NCBI GenBank assembly: GCA_934693135.1
Contig: CAKUVA010000007.1
Coordinates: forward strand, 1-64,000
DNA length: 64,000 bases
Source: an uncultured Bacteroidales bacterium
Lineage (GTDB): Bacteria; Bacteroidota; Bacteroidia; Bacteroidales; UBA932
Reading direction: 5' to 3'
In this document: positions 1-9,258 of the stretch, piece by piece
How the letters are laid out: every line of letters starts with the position of its first letter
How positions within the stretch are numbered: the first letter of the stretch is position 1
The notes under the pieces: model-generated
Told to the model about the DNA's origin: nothing
Seen by the model: the letters and a program-made list of their open reading frames with translations, nothing else
The model's database searches: none
Made by a program: the position numbers and the translations under genes

Positions 1-71
1 TATATCACAATATCAAATTAATTATCATTGGGAACGAATTTTTGTGTATTTTCGCTTTATATTTTAGTAAT

Positions 72-527
72 ATGAAGAAAATTCTTTTTGTCTGCCACGG
101 GAATATATGCCGAAGCCCAATGGCTGAGTTCATAATGAAAAAGAAAATAATGGATGCAGGTATTGCAGACCAATTTGAAGTCGCATCAGCTGCTACATCA
201 ACTGAAGAAATAGGCAACGACATTTATCCTCCTGCAAAAGAGACTTTAAAGCGACACAACATATCATTCACAAAAAGAAAAGCCCGCCAAGTGACCAAGG
301 CGGACTATACTCATTATGATTATATCTTCGTTATGGACAGGAACAACCTGCGATGGTTAGATCACATGTTTCCAGGAATGAACAGCAATGTCAGAATGCT
401 CATGTCTCTCTGTGGCGAAAACCGTGATGTTGCGGATCCATGGTATACTGGGGATTTCGAGACAACATACAAAGACATTGACAAAGCATTAAATGCATTT
501 TTAGCTGGTACCATCCAAACAATATAA
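72..527 (+). CDS. Low-molecular-weight protein-tyrosine-phosphatase family protein
   Basis: A cytoplasmic phosphatase of the LMW-PTP family, 151 residues, the usual family length. The P-loop C-X5-R-S is at residues 8-15 (CHGNICRS), right after the first beta strand, and the general-acid Asp is D122 in the DP pair at 122-123. An upstream in-frame ATG exists at 42, but it would add ten residues in front of the family's standard MKKILFVCHG opening, so I start at 72. In bacteria these enzymes act on phosphotyrosine proteins, often exopolysaccharide tyrosine kinases, or work in arsenate reduction. No kinase, polysaccharide or ars gene is seen here, so the substrate is open. It converges on the next gene, with only 7 bases between the stops. 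Confidence 0.9.
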   Translation: MKKILFVCHGNICRSPMAEFIMKKKIMDAGIADQFEVASAATSTEEIGNDIYPPAKETLKRHNISFTKRKARQVTKADYTHYDYIFVMDRNNLRWLDHMFPGMNSNVRMLMSLCGENRDVADPWYTGDFETTYKDIDKALNAFLAGTIQTI

Positions 528-534
528 ATTTCTG

Positions 535-2685
535 TTATTGCGAGATAAATGGCTCGATAGGTTCACATGGCGCAAACCACAAGAAATCCATACATCCAGT
601 AAAATACAGAAATGCCATAAGGATTACAAGAAGAATCAGAACTATAGGCAACCATATCTTCCATGCTGATGTCTTGCGCCCGTAAGGATCTGCCAACTTG
701 AGTTTCGGATATTTAGCTACAGTCGTGAGCTTTCCACCAAAAAGAATGTTTATCAGAACCTTTGAGTTAATAGCCCAACCATTGGCATTGAGAATAGGAC
801 CAAGATTGCGTTTGCGAAGTTTCGTCCATGCAATAAAGCATGATGGACCTGAAATGACAATCATCAGACCAAGTATAATAAGCACTTGCTGGAAAATAGG
901 AGTTGTCTTAATTCCTGTTGCAATACTTGTGAAGAATGAACCGATATAGCCTAAAGCCATGCCGAAGGCAGCAAAGATACCAGCAAACTTAGCAATATCG
1001 AAAGCCTGCTGTTTCTTCGACGGATCATTGGTAGCATCTGCAGCCGGAACAGATGTCGCTGCATTTTGGACTTTAGACTGAAGGTCAGCACTAATCTTGG
1101 CATCTTTGTCCGCTGCCGATTTATTTATAAGACCAACGCAGAATTCCCAAACTTTCTTATAAGGAGCCCAGAAAGCCTGGCCTATGCTTACAGGATTATC
1201 CACCACCTTGGTGATCACTGCATTCCAATCATGTCCCTGTAAATCGTAGAAAACTCCGTTCTTACCAGGACGCAGATCATCAGTATCTCCATCTGTCATG
1301 ATAGCTACCGCGTCCATAGATTTTCCAAGAACCGATGACGTACACTTGAAATATATGAGGAAAATTCCACTGAGAGCAGCCATATCAGCATGCTTGGACA
1401 TATCATCCACCTTTATGCACAAATCGCAACATCTTTGGTCAATGTATAGTTGCCCAAGTTCGAACACTGCCCTTGTGCCGGGAGTCCTTGCATAGAAATC
1501 AGAAAACAGGACAAAGTTCTTCAATATTCTGTAGAAATCCCTATAATACAGCACAAGCTTCATAACCTCGTCTATAGAATCCGATTCGGCCTTCAATGCA
1601 ACATCTTTTGCCACAAGATCCAAAAGAGCTTGTTTCTTATTCTCGGAAAGCAATGCATGGACACGATCAATTCCTAATTTCTCCACCTCACAGCCCTTTT
1701 TTGATGACAGCCAAGCAGAATAAGCATCAAGTTTATTTTCGATGCCTCGCCACTCCTGCTCTGTAATCCCAGTTTTGCCAGCAAAATCCACATCCAGAAC
1801 AAGGGACTTCAGCCTATCAAATGCACACTGCCATGCCGGATTTATTCCTGTGAAAGGTAATATGCCATCAGCATTAGGTGCCGCTATAGGACATGAAGCT
1901 ATGTCTGCAATATCTTTTACTTCCACATTGACCGAAGCTGCAACAGACTTGTCGAAACAGATAAGACGACAGCGTGTAAAGAAATCATTTACCTTATCTT
2001 TAAGCTCATTATATACATCGTATGCAGCTGCTGTAGAGTCTCCGTAAGAAGATGCTCCGACTACTTCAACACTATCTTTCCATGAGGCATAGTCCGTACA
2101 AGCAACATAGAACTTTTCTACAAGTTCAGATGTAACGCCTTGCTCTCCACTACGATCCTCTACAGATCCCTCAGTCGCAATGATGTCCACAATCAACTGA
2201 CGTAGATCATCCGTATCTGCTGCCGATACTGGTATAACACCATCACCATTAAATTTGGTCCCTGCAAAAATAGCCTTCGTATCAGATGCATCATCGACGC
2301 TAATCTCATCCTTATCAATGCCAAGATTCGAAAGTATTTGACGAGCTGAATCATACAATTTTTTTCCAGCATCGCAAGCGACATTAATATTGTCAAGCTT
2401 AAGCGAACTCTCCCCCCTCAATATAGAATCTTTATCCCGTATGACAGATGTAAGCCACTGAGACGCTTGAACGACCTCCCCAACCATTATCTTGCCGTCA
2501 TGTTCCGTATCAAGATAATTCAAAGTCCTTCTGTCAAATTCAAGCCCTTCGACAGGACAACTCAGAACAGTCCATAATTTCTGGTCAAGCTCTCCGAGAT
2601 GAGCTATGTCTTCTCCCGAACCTATCTTCACCCTTATCGCACCACCAAGGGAGCAATATTGCCATTCGTATTTAGATGCCATCAT
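535..2685 (-). CDS. Uncharacterised membrane protein with an EF-hand-like loop and three C-terminal membrane helices
   Basis: 716 residues; I do not recognise a named function, though I recall similar proteins in Bacteroidales. Residues 59-70 (DTEHDGKIMVGE) match a 12-residue EF-hand loop, with D59, E61, D63, G64, I66 and E70 in the calcium-ligand positions. Two further NxDG motifs follow (NGDGVIP and NADGILP), each at the start of a helical stretch. The long middle part has no clear signature. Three membrane helices lie near residues 566-588, 598-620 and 678-697, so the bulk of the protein precedes the membrane part; there is no signal peptide, which suggests a cytoplasmic N-terminal domain. 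A -7 box TATATTTG lies at 2706-2713. Either of two adjacent ATGs (2685 or 2682) could start it. Confidence 0.75.
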   Translation of the reverse strand: MMASKYEWQYCSLGGAIRVKIGSGEDIAHLGELDQKLWTVLSCPVEGLEFDRRTLNYLDTEHDGKIMVGEVVQASQWLTSVIRDKDSILRGESSLKLDNINVACDAGKKLYDSARQILSNLGIDKDEISVDDASDTKAIFAGTKFNGDGVIPVSAADTDDLRQLIVDIIATEGSVEDRSGEQGVTSELVEKFYVACTDYASWKDSVEVVGASSYGDSTAAAYDVYNELKDKVNDFFTRCRLICFDKSVAASVNVEVKDIADIASCPIAAPNADGILPFTGINPAWQCAFDRLKSLVLDVDFAGKTGITEQEWRGIENKLDAYSAWLSSKKGCEVEKLGIDRVHALLSENKKQALLDLVAKDVALKAESDSIDEVMKLVLYYRDFYRILKNFVLFSDFYARTPGTRAVFELGQLYIDQRCCDLCIKVDDMSKHADMAALSGIFLIYFKCTSSVLGKSMDAVAIMTDGDTDDLRPGKNGVFYDLQGHDWNAVITKVVDNPVSIGQAFWAPYKKVWEFCVGLINKSAADKDAKISADLQSKVQNAATSVPAADATNDPSKKQQAFDIAKFAGIFAAFGMALGYIGSFFTSIATGIKTTPIFQQVLIILGLMIVISGPSCFIAWTKLRKRNLGPILNANGWAINSKVLINILFGGKLTTVAKYPKLKLADPYGRKTSAWKIWLPIVLILLVILMAFLYFTGCMDFLWFAPCEPIEPFISQ

Positions 2686-2745
2686 TTATTAAGTTTTATT
2701 TGACACAAATATAATGATTTTCATTCAGTGAAAAATGATTGTCAT

Positions 2746-2782
2746 AAAAAAAGCACCGAATGTCAGATTACTTCTATTCGGT
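2746..2782 (-). terminator. Rho-independent terminator after the rubrerythrin gene
   Basis: On the minus strand the arms ACCGAAT (2782-2776) and ATTCGGT (2761-2755) form a 7-bp stem, followed by GC and a run of seven T (2752-2746). It sits 25 bases past the rubrerythrin stop and ahead of the -7 box of the 716-residue protein, so it separates the two transcripts. Confidence 0.7.
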
Positions 2783-2806
2783 ACTATACATAAATAAAAA
2801 CAGCTT

Positions 2807-3349
2807 CTAATAATTCTCAGCCTTAATCTGGAAATAGCTCCTGGCATGCTTGCATACAGGGCATACTTCCGGAGCTTTCTTGCCAATGACGATATGCCCG
2901 CAGTTTGAGCACTCCCATATCATGTCCTCATCACGTGAGAAAACAAGTCCGTCATTTACATTTTCAAGAAGCTTTCTGTAGCGTTCCTCATGTGTTTTCT
3001 CTATTGCACCGACCTTCTCGAAAAGGAATGCAATATCATTGAACCCCTCCTCCTTAGCAGTCTTGGCAAAATTTGCATACATGTCTGTCCACTCATAGTT
3101 CTCACCGGCTGCGGCATCTGCCAAATTCACCGCAGTTGCTGGAACCTCTCCGCCATGAAGAAACTTGAACCAGATCTTAGCATGCTCTTTTTCATTCTTT
3201 GCAGTTTCCTCGAATAGTTTTCCTATCTGGACATAACCATCTTTAATGGCCTTGGACGCATAATAAAGATATTTTGTATGTGCCTGAGACTCACCTGCAA
3301 AGGCTGTCATGAGATTTTTCTCTGTCTGTGAACCTTTCAATTCGCTCAT
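2807..3349 (-). CDS. rbr: Rubrerythrin
   Basis: A peroxide-reducing non-haem iron protein of the cytoplasm, part of oxidative stress defence in anaerobes. 180 residues. The N-terminal ferritin-like domain has the diiron ligands E20 and the ExxH pair E53/H56, with a second ExxH (EKTHEE) further on. The C-terminal rubredoxin domain shows two C-x2-C knuckles (CSNC and CPVC). Length and domain order are normal. A -7 box TATATTTG at 3385-3392 on the minus strand lies about 40 bases upstream. The gene is divergent from the GH25 gene, and its own terminator follows. Confidence 0.96.
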   Translation of the reverse strand: MSELKGSQTEKNLMTAFAGESQAHTKYLYYASKAIKDGYVQIGKLFEETAKNEKEHAKIWFKFLHGGEVPATAVNLADAAAGENYEWTDMYANFAKTAKEEGFNDIAFLFEKVGAIEKTHEERYRKLLENVNDGLVFSRDEDMIWECSNCGHIVIGKKAPEVCPVCKHARSYFQIKAENY

Positions 3350-3436
3350 AATAAATGTTGTTTAATAGATTATATTACTATTGTCAAATATAAGAATATT
3401 TTTGCATAAATTTGTGTAATTATTAGTATTTCGCCA

Positions 3437-4303
3437 ATGCTGATGCAAGGAACAATCAAGCATTCAAAAAATAAGACATTTCGTACTGAAGTAAAGAGAA
3501 AAAAAACAACGCCTAAGAAGCGTGGCAAAACTCAAAAAAAAGAAAGAAAGGTAGCACTGACATGCTCGGTAGCATTTGCAATATTAGCATTGCTATCCCT
3601 GTTCGTGATTTTTCTTCAGCCAGAAGTATCAGAGTCAGAAATCGGTTCCACCGTACCTTCCGGATATCTCAGATATGCCGTGGATCTCTCGCATCATAAT
3701 CCCAAAAAAATAGTATGGGATTCACTTTATGTTATGACAGACAAGAAAGGACGGACAACCCGTTCTATAACCAAAGCATCACAGATAGTTCCAATATCTT
3801 ATGTAATACTTAAGGCAAGCGAAGGAAACACCTTAAGAGACAGTCATTTCAAGAGCTATTGGGAAAATGCGGACAACAGAGTAAGCGGAAGGGGTGCATA
3901 TCACTTCTTTCGAACTTCCAAGTCACCTGAAACACAAGCAAATAATTTCATCAATGCAGTTGGAAAGCTAAAGAAAACTGACCTCCCTCCTATTTTGGAC
4001 ATTGAAACCACACATAAAGGTTATTCAAAGGAAAAACTGAATACGAATGTATTAGTGTGGCTAAATATTGTCGAGAAATACTATGGCCGAAAACCAATTA
4101 TCTATTCTTCAGAATCATACCTAAACGACATTCTTGACAATAGGATAACAGAAAACTACCCTATCTGGGTCGCCCATTACCGCGAGGAGAAGCCGGAACG
4201 CGAAGGATGGATGATGTGGCAGTTCACGGACAAGGCCGTCGTATATGGTATAGACGGCCCTGTGGATCTCAATGTCATAAACCCCGATTTTATAGATGAT
4301 TGA
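3437..4303 (+). CDS. Glycoside hydrolase family 25 (lysozyme-type) protein, membrane-anchored
   Basis: 288 residues. A basic, Lys-rich N-terminus (about residues 8-38) precedes one membrane helix (about 40-62), then a periplasmic or surface GH25 domain. Family signatures are the AVDLSHHN strand near residue 76, YVILKASEGN, GAYHFFR and PPILDIET, whose acidic residues are the expected catalytic ones. GH25 enzymes cleave the MurNAc-GlcNAc bond of peptidoglycan; the Bacteroidota homologues are mostly untested. A perfect -7 box TAAATTTG lies at 3407-3414, with a TTG at 3381-3383, though the 23-base gap is longer than ideal. A second ATG at 3443 is possible. It is transcribed alone. Confidence 0.88.
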   Translation: MLMQGTIKHSKNKTFRTEVKRKKTTPKKRGKTQKKERKVALTCSVAFAILALLSLFVIFLQPEVSESEIGSTVPSGYLRYAVDLSHHNPKKIVWDSLYVMTDKKGRTTRSITKASQIVPISYVILKASEGNTLRDSHFKSYWENADNRVSGRGAYHFFRTSKSPETQANNFINAVGKLKKTDLPPILDIETTHKGYSKEKLNTNVLVWLNIVEKYYGRKPIIYSSESYLNDILDNRITENYPIWVAHYREEKPEREGWMMWQFTDKAVVYGIDGPVDLNVINPDFIDD

Positions 4304-4335
4304 CAACAATCTTTCTATAAAACGTTACAAAAAAG

Positions 4336-5553
4336 CTATAATTCAGCTTCGAAACCTTTAGCAAGCCCTCCCTCACTTGTTTCTTTATAGAGAGACGGGA
4401 TATCATGTCCTGTCTGCTTCAACACTTCCACAACCCTGTCGAATGATACTCTATGTTTTCCGTCTGAAAAAGCTGCATATAAGTTAGCATCCAATGCTCT
4501 TGTAGCTGCAAATGCATTGCGCTCAATGCAAGGTATCTGCACGAGGCCACATACAGGGTCACAAGTCATTCCGAGATGATGCTCGAGTGCCATCTCAGCC
4601 GCATATTCTATCTGGGACGGGCTTCCGCCAAAGAGCTGGCAAGCCGCAGCAGCTGCCATTGCACATGCCACACCGACCTCGCCTTGGCAGCCTACATCTG
4701 CCCCAGATATAGAAGCATTGCGTTTGACTACATTTCCTATAACTCCTGCAGTAGCCAACGCATGAAGAATCTTAGTATCACTGAATTCATGCCCCTTTTG
4801 GATATGGTATAACACTCCTGGAACGACACCACTCGCTCCACATGTTGGTGCTGTAACTATTTTCCCTCCTGAAGCATTCTCTTCGCTTACAGCCAAGGCA
4901 TAAGCGTAGACAAGTCCTCGTGTCTGCAGAGACTTCTTATAGCCTGTCGCCTTCACATAGTATGTAGGAGCCTTGCGAGCCAAATTAAGAGGCCCAGGAA
5001 GCACGCCTTCATGCTCTATTCCCCTCTCTACAGCTCCCTTCATGGCATCCCATATCTCCATAAGATAATCCCAGATGGAAGCACCTTCACACAGCTCCAC
5101 ATATTCCCAATAATTACGTCCTTTTCCTTCACACCAGTTTTGTATATCTGTCAGGCGTTCAAGTTCATAAACGTTATTTTCCGTATCGAACCTGTCTCCA
5201 TTTGCCTTTCCTTCTGACAATGCTCCTCCACCAATACTGTATACAGTCCAATCAGCTATTACATTACCTGACTCATCCAAGGATTTAAAATTCATACCAT
5301 TAGGATGAAATGGAAGGAATACAGATGGCTTCCACACGATTTCAACAGGCGCTACCGGCTCAAGCTCATCTTTTATAGCAACATCTGTCATATGTCCTTT
5401 CCCAGTAGCAGCAAGACTGCCATACAATGTAACCTGAAACGACTTTGCATCCCGATTTTCTTCCAAGAATATCTGTGCAGCTCGCATCGGCCCCATTGTA
5501 TGACTACTGGAAGGGCCGCGCCCTATTTTATATAATTCCCTAATAGATTTCAT
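4336..5553 (-). CDS. sdaA: L-serine ammonia-lyase (L-serine dehydratase), single-chain iron-sulfur type
   Basis: Turns L-serine into pyruvate and ammonia in the cytoplasm. 405 residues, the size of a one-chain enzyme with the beta domain first (GPSSSHTMGP at residues 13-22) and the alpha domain after. Cysteines that can bind the [4Fe-4S] cluster are at 238 (in APTCGASG), 289, 331, 335 and 342 (TCDPVCGLVQIPC). It starts 20 bases downstream of the aromatic/histidine-type ammonia-lyase gene and surely shares its transcript, so two amino-acid deaminating lyases are made together. It converges on the GH25 gene, with 32 bases between. Confidence 0.94.
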   Translation of the reverse strand: MKSIRELYKIGRGPSSSHTMGPMRAAQIFLEENRDAKSFQVTLYGSLAATGKGHMTDVAIKDELEPVAPVEIVWKPSVFLPFHPNGMNFKSLDESGNVIADWTVYSIGGGALSEGKANGDRFDTENNVYELERLTDIQNWCEGKGRNYWEYVELCEGASIWDYLMEIWDAMKGAVERGIEHEGVLPGPLNLARKAPTYYVKATGYKKSLQTRGLVYAYALAVSEENASGGKIVTAPTCGASGVVPGVLYHIQKGHEFSDTKILHALATAGVIGNVVKRNASISGADVGCQGEVGVACAMAAAAACQLFGGSPSQIEYAAEMALEHHLGMTCDPVCGLVQIPCIERNAFAATRALDANLYAAFSDGKHRVSFDRVVEVLKQTGHDIPSLYKETSEGGLAKGFEAEL

Positions 5554-5572
5554 TCCTAACTATATCAATGAT

Positions 5573-7105
5573 TTACAACTGTACTGGAGATGATGAAAGC
5601 AACAGCTCCTGCAGCACCTTTATTTCTTTATATTTCGGCGTATCATTCTTGAAAACAGGCACGAGATCACGCACCTTACAATAGAGTCTATGCGTTGCCG
5701 GAGCAAGTTTTCCGTCAATGCCTAGACAATCCACAGCCTGTGCCAATGCCATAAGATGTATAGCCATCACCTGACTACAATTCTCAATGATTGTACGACA
5801 AATAAGTGCAGAATTTGTTCCCATGCTCACAATATCCTGGTTATCATTATTGTTAGGTATCGAGTGAACATACATTGGGTTTGACAATGTCTGACTTTCA
5901 GCTGTTGTAGACGTAGCGGTAAACTGCGATGCCTGCAAGCCATAGTTTAAACCAAGTACACCCAGATTTACGAATGGAGGAAGTATCCCATTTATCCTGT
6001 CATGGAAAAGGTAGTTCATTTGACGCTCCGCAAGCATTGTCATTTTAGTAACAGCAATCTTCAGTTTGTCCATTTCGAATGATATATAATCACCATGAAA
6101 GTTCCCCCCATGCAGTACATTGCAACTTTCTTTATCTACCAAAGGGTTATCATCAACCGAATTTATTTCATCTTCGAGAACAATACCAGCAGCTACCAAA
6201 GTGTCATATACTGGGCCAAGTATCTGAGGAACACATCGCAATGAGTAATACGGTTGGACTTTCTGTTTGAATACCTGCTCTTCTGACTTGTGAAACAGCT
6301 CAATCTCGCGTTTCTTAAGCATCTTGCTACCATCAGATAGACTGCGCATCAACTCTGCTATACGTATCTGTCCAGGATGATTCTTAAGAGAATTAAGAAC
6401 GCCTGACATAAAGTCATCATAGGAAGATGCTATCTCATTCATAAGGACTGAACATAATGTCTCCCATCCGAGCAGACGCCCTGCCAGGATATAATTCACG
6501 GTACCGATACCTGTCATAACGGCAGTACCATTCGTAACAGCAAGTCCTTCACGATTATGCATTTCCAAAGGCTTCAATCCATTCTCGGCCATTACCTCTG
6601 CCGCTGGACGAATCCCGCCTCTATATGAAACATCTCCCTCTCCTATCAATGCCAATGCAATGTGTGCAAGTTGTACAAGGTCACCACTCGCACCAACACT
6701 ACCATGCCGTGGAACTACAGGGCAGATCCCCCTGTTTATAAACTCGACAATCAACTCAACAAGACTTACATGAACACCGGAATGTCCTTCGACAAATGTC
6801 ATAAGACGTGACAACATAGCGGCCCTTATACAAATGTCTGGAAGCCTTTCTCCTGCTCCAGTAGAATGACTACGTATTATGTTATATTGTAATTCTTTAA
6901 GATGATTATCCTCAATTCTCCACTGAGCCATTGGCCCAAAACCCGTATTAATGCCGTAAATAACCTTATCTCTGGCAAAATCTTCCAAAAATTCATAGCT
7001 ATCTATCACTCGCCTGCGGAGTTCTTCAGAAATACTGATGGTTTCACCATCATATAATACCCGTTCCACATCATGGAGTGTAAGGCGATCACTGATTTCA
7101 ATCAT
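5573..7105 (-). CDS. HAL/PAL/TAL-family amino-acid ammonia-lyase (aromatic or histidine)
   Basis: 510 residues, MIO-dependent lyase. The MIO triad Ala-Ser-Gly is at 139-141 (HGSVGASGDLVQL), the catalytic Tyr is Y50 before GINTGFGP, and the substrate-selectivity pair reads S79-H80. It removes ammonia from an aromatic amino acid or histidine, giving cinnamate, coumarate or urocanate. Many annotators would write hutH. However, several blocks (GFGPMAQ-R, LQYN-IRSHS-G, the IPNNNDNQDIVSMG stretch) agree, from memory, with the tyrosine ammonia-lyase of Flavobacterium johnsoniae, and no hutU, hutI or ftcD gene is near. I therefore leave the symbol blank. It is the first gene of an operon with sdaA and has a strong promoter at 7135-7165. 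Confidence 0.88.
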   Translation of the reverse strand: MIEISDRLTLHDVERVLYDGETISISEELRRRVIDSYEFLEDFARDKVIYGINTGFGPMAQWRIEDNHLKELQYNIIRSHSTGAGERLPDICIRAAMLSRLMTFVEGHSGVHVSLVELIVEFINRGICPVVPRHGSVGASGDLVQLAHIALALIGEGDVSYRGGIRPAAEVMAENGLKPLEMHNREGLAVTNGTAVMTGIGTVNYILAGRLLGWETLCSVLMNEIASSYDDFMSGVLNSLKNHPGQIRIAELMRSLSDGSKMLKKREIELFHKSEEQVFKQKVQPYYSLRCVPQILGPVYDTLVAAGIVLEDEINSVDDNPLVDKESCNVLHGGNFHGDYISFEMDKLKIAVTKMTMLAERQMNYLFHDRINGILPPFVNLGVLGLNYGLQASQFTATSTTAESQTLSNPMYVHSIPNNNDNQDIVSMGTNSALICRTIIENCSQVMAIHLMALAQAVDCLGIDGKLAPATHRLYCKVRDLVPVFKNDTPKYKEIKVLQELLLSSSPVQL

Positions 7106-7134
7106 TCATTTATAGTTTAGAAACTTCAACTATA

Positions 7135-7165
7135 CAAATTTACACATTAGAACGACAGGATGCAA
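7135..7165 (-). promoter_or_regulatory. Promoter of the ammonia-lyase/sdaA operon
   Basis: Minus strand TTG (7165-7163), a 20-base gap, then a perfect Bacteroidota -7 box TAAATTTG (7142-7135). It lies 30 bases before the start codon and directly beyond the T-run of the GAPDH terminator. Confidence 0.7.
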
Positions 7166-7166
7166 T

Positions 7167-7195
7167 AAAAAAACGGTCCGGATTACTCCAGACCG
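7167..7195 (-). terminator. Rho-independent terminator of the GAPDH gene
   Basis: Minus-strand stem CGGTC-TGGA / TCC-GGACCG with a 4-base loop (arms 7187-7195 and 7174-7182, one internal mismatch), followed by seven T (7173-7167). It is 25 bases past the GAPDH stop. Confidence 0.8.
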
Positions 7196-7219
7196 CATAT
7201 AAATTTATTTCAAGTAAAA

Positions 7220-8266
<1,047 letters not shown>

Positions 8267-8270
8267 TCAC

Positions 8271-8285
8271 GCAGGGTTCTCCTGC
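8271..8285. repeat. Short inverted repeat in the gapA leader
   Basis: GCAGG-GTTCT-CCTGC, five perfect GC-rich pairs around a 5-base loop, in an otherwise AT-rich gap. On the minus strand it falls just after the -7-like box TAATTTTG (8303-8296), so it would be the 5' end of the gapA mRNA, either as a stabilising hairpin or as an operator. Confidence 0.4.
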
Positions 8286-8325
8286 AAAAACGGTGCAAAA
8301 TTAGCCAAAAATTTGAATATTTTTC

Positions 8326-8333
8326 TATCTTTG
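8326..8333 (+). promoter_or_regulatory. -7 box upstream of surE-lpxB
   Basis: Perfect TATCTTTG. The -33 partner is weak (TTAG at 8301-8304, 21-base gap). The start codon of surE is 50 bases downstream. Confidence 0.45.
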
Positions 8334-8382
8334 CCTTAGAAATTTAAAAGAGCTTCTACCTTTATCGTTTAAAATACATAAT

Positions 8383-9225
8383 ATGAATATTCTCATCACC
8401 AACGACGACGGATACTCTGCCAAAGGAATCCATGTACTGACAGAAATCATGTGCCAATTCGGCAATATTACTGTAATAGCGCCAAAACATCACCAATCAG
8501 GCATGGGTATGGCGGTATCGCTTGGACTGAAGCAAATAGCATATAAGGAATTACATGATGAAAAACCAGGAAACTGGTCATATTTGGATGCAACTCCTGC
8601 AAGTTGCGTGAAATTCGGGTTAAATTTCCAGTTTCTTGAGACAAAGCCAGATGTTGTAATTTCAGGCATTAACCATGGTTCAAATGCAGCCACAGCCGCT
8701 TGTTATTCAGGCACTTTAGGAGCAGCAGAAGAGGCGGCGCTGAATGGTATTCCATCTATTGGAGTATCTCTTTCCACATTGAATCCTAACGCCGATTTTT
8801 CTGTTGTCAAGAAATTTTTTCCTGATATATTCATGAAATTGATGTCAAATCTTCCTTCCAGAAGCGGGATATTCTATAATGTGAATTTTCCTGACATTCC
8901 AACAGAGGATATAAGAGGAATACGTGTTGGTTATCAAGGTCGTGGACGTTGGATACGCGAATTCAAGGACTGGTCACCGGAAGCATATAGCAAATATGGG
9001 ATTACCCCGGAGATGCTCGGACAGAGTTCTACGCCAAAAATAGAACCAGGTGAGAAGCTATACATGATGGTAGGTACATTCGTGGATGACGAAAACAATG
9101 ATAGCAAGGCAGACCACAGAATCATGGAAGATGGCTATATAAGCATTGTCCCTGACAATCTTGATGCTACAGACTATGCAGAAGCCGAACGTCTCAGGAA
9201 GAATGGTTTTGACCGCAATTTTTAA
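8383..9225 (+). CDS. surE: 5'-nucleotidase SurE
   Basis: Metal-dependent survival-protein phosphatase that removes phosphate from nucleoside monophosphates; cytoplasmic. 280 residues. The metal-binding start MNILITNDDGY carries the DD pair at residues 8-9; ISGINHGSN and the YSGTLGAAEEA helix are family signatures. First gene of a two-gene unit with lpxB, 33 bases apart; in many bacteria the two are unrelated, so the link may be only transcriptional. Confidence 0.95.
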   Translation: MNILITNDDGYSAKGIHVLTEIMCQFGNITVIAPKHHQSGMGMAVSLGLKQIAYKELHDEKPGNWSYLDATPASCVKFGLNFQFLETKPDVVISGINHGSNAATAACYSGTLGAAEEAALNGIPSIGVSLSTLNPNADFSVVKKFFPDIFMKLMSNLPSRSGIFYNVNFPDIPTEDIRGIRVGYQGRGRWIREFKDWSPEAYSKYGITPEMLGQSSTPKIEPGEKLYMMVGTFVDDENNDSKADHRIMEDGYISIVPDNLDATDYAEAERLRKNGFDRNF

Positions 9226-9258
9226 CAACTATCTATAGGATATTGAAATATATTATTT

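Noticed and set aside
5573..7105. Naming the lyase hutH
   Set aside because: The family cannot be split by eye, and the blocks I recall fit a tyrosine ammonia-lyase as well; no hut genes are near.
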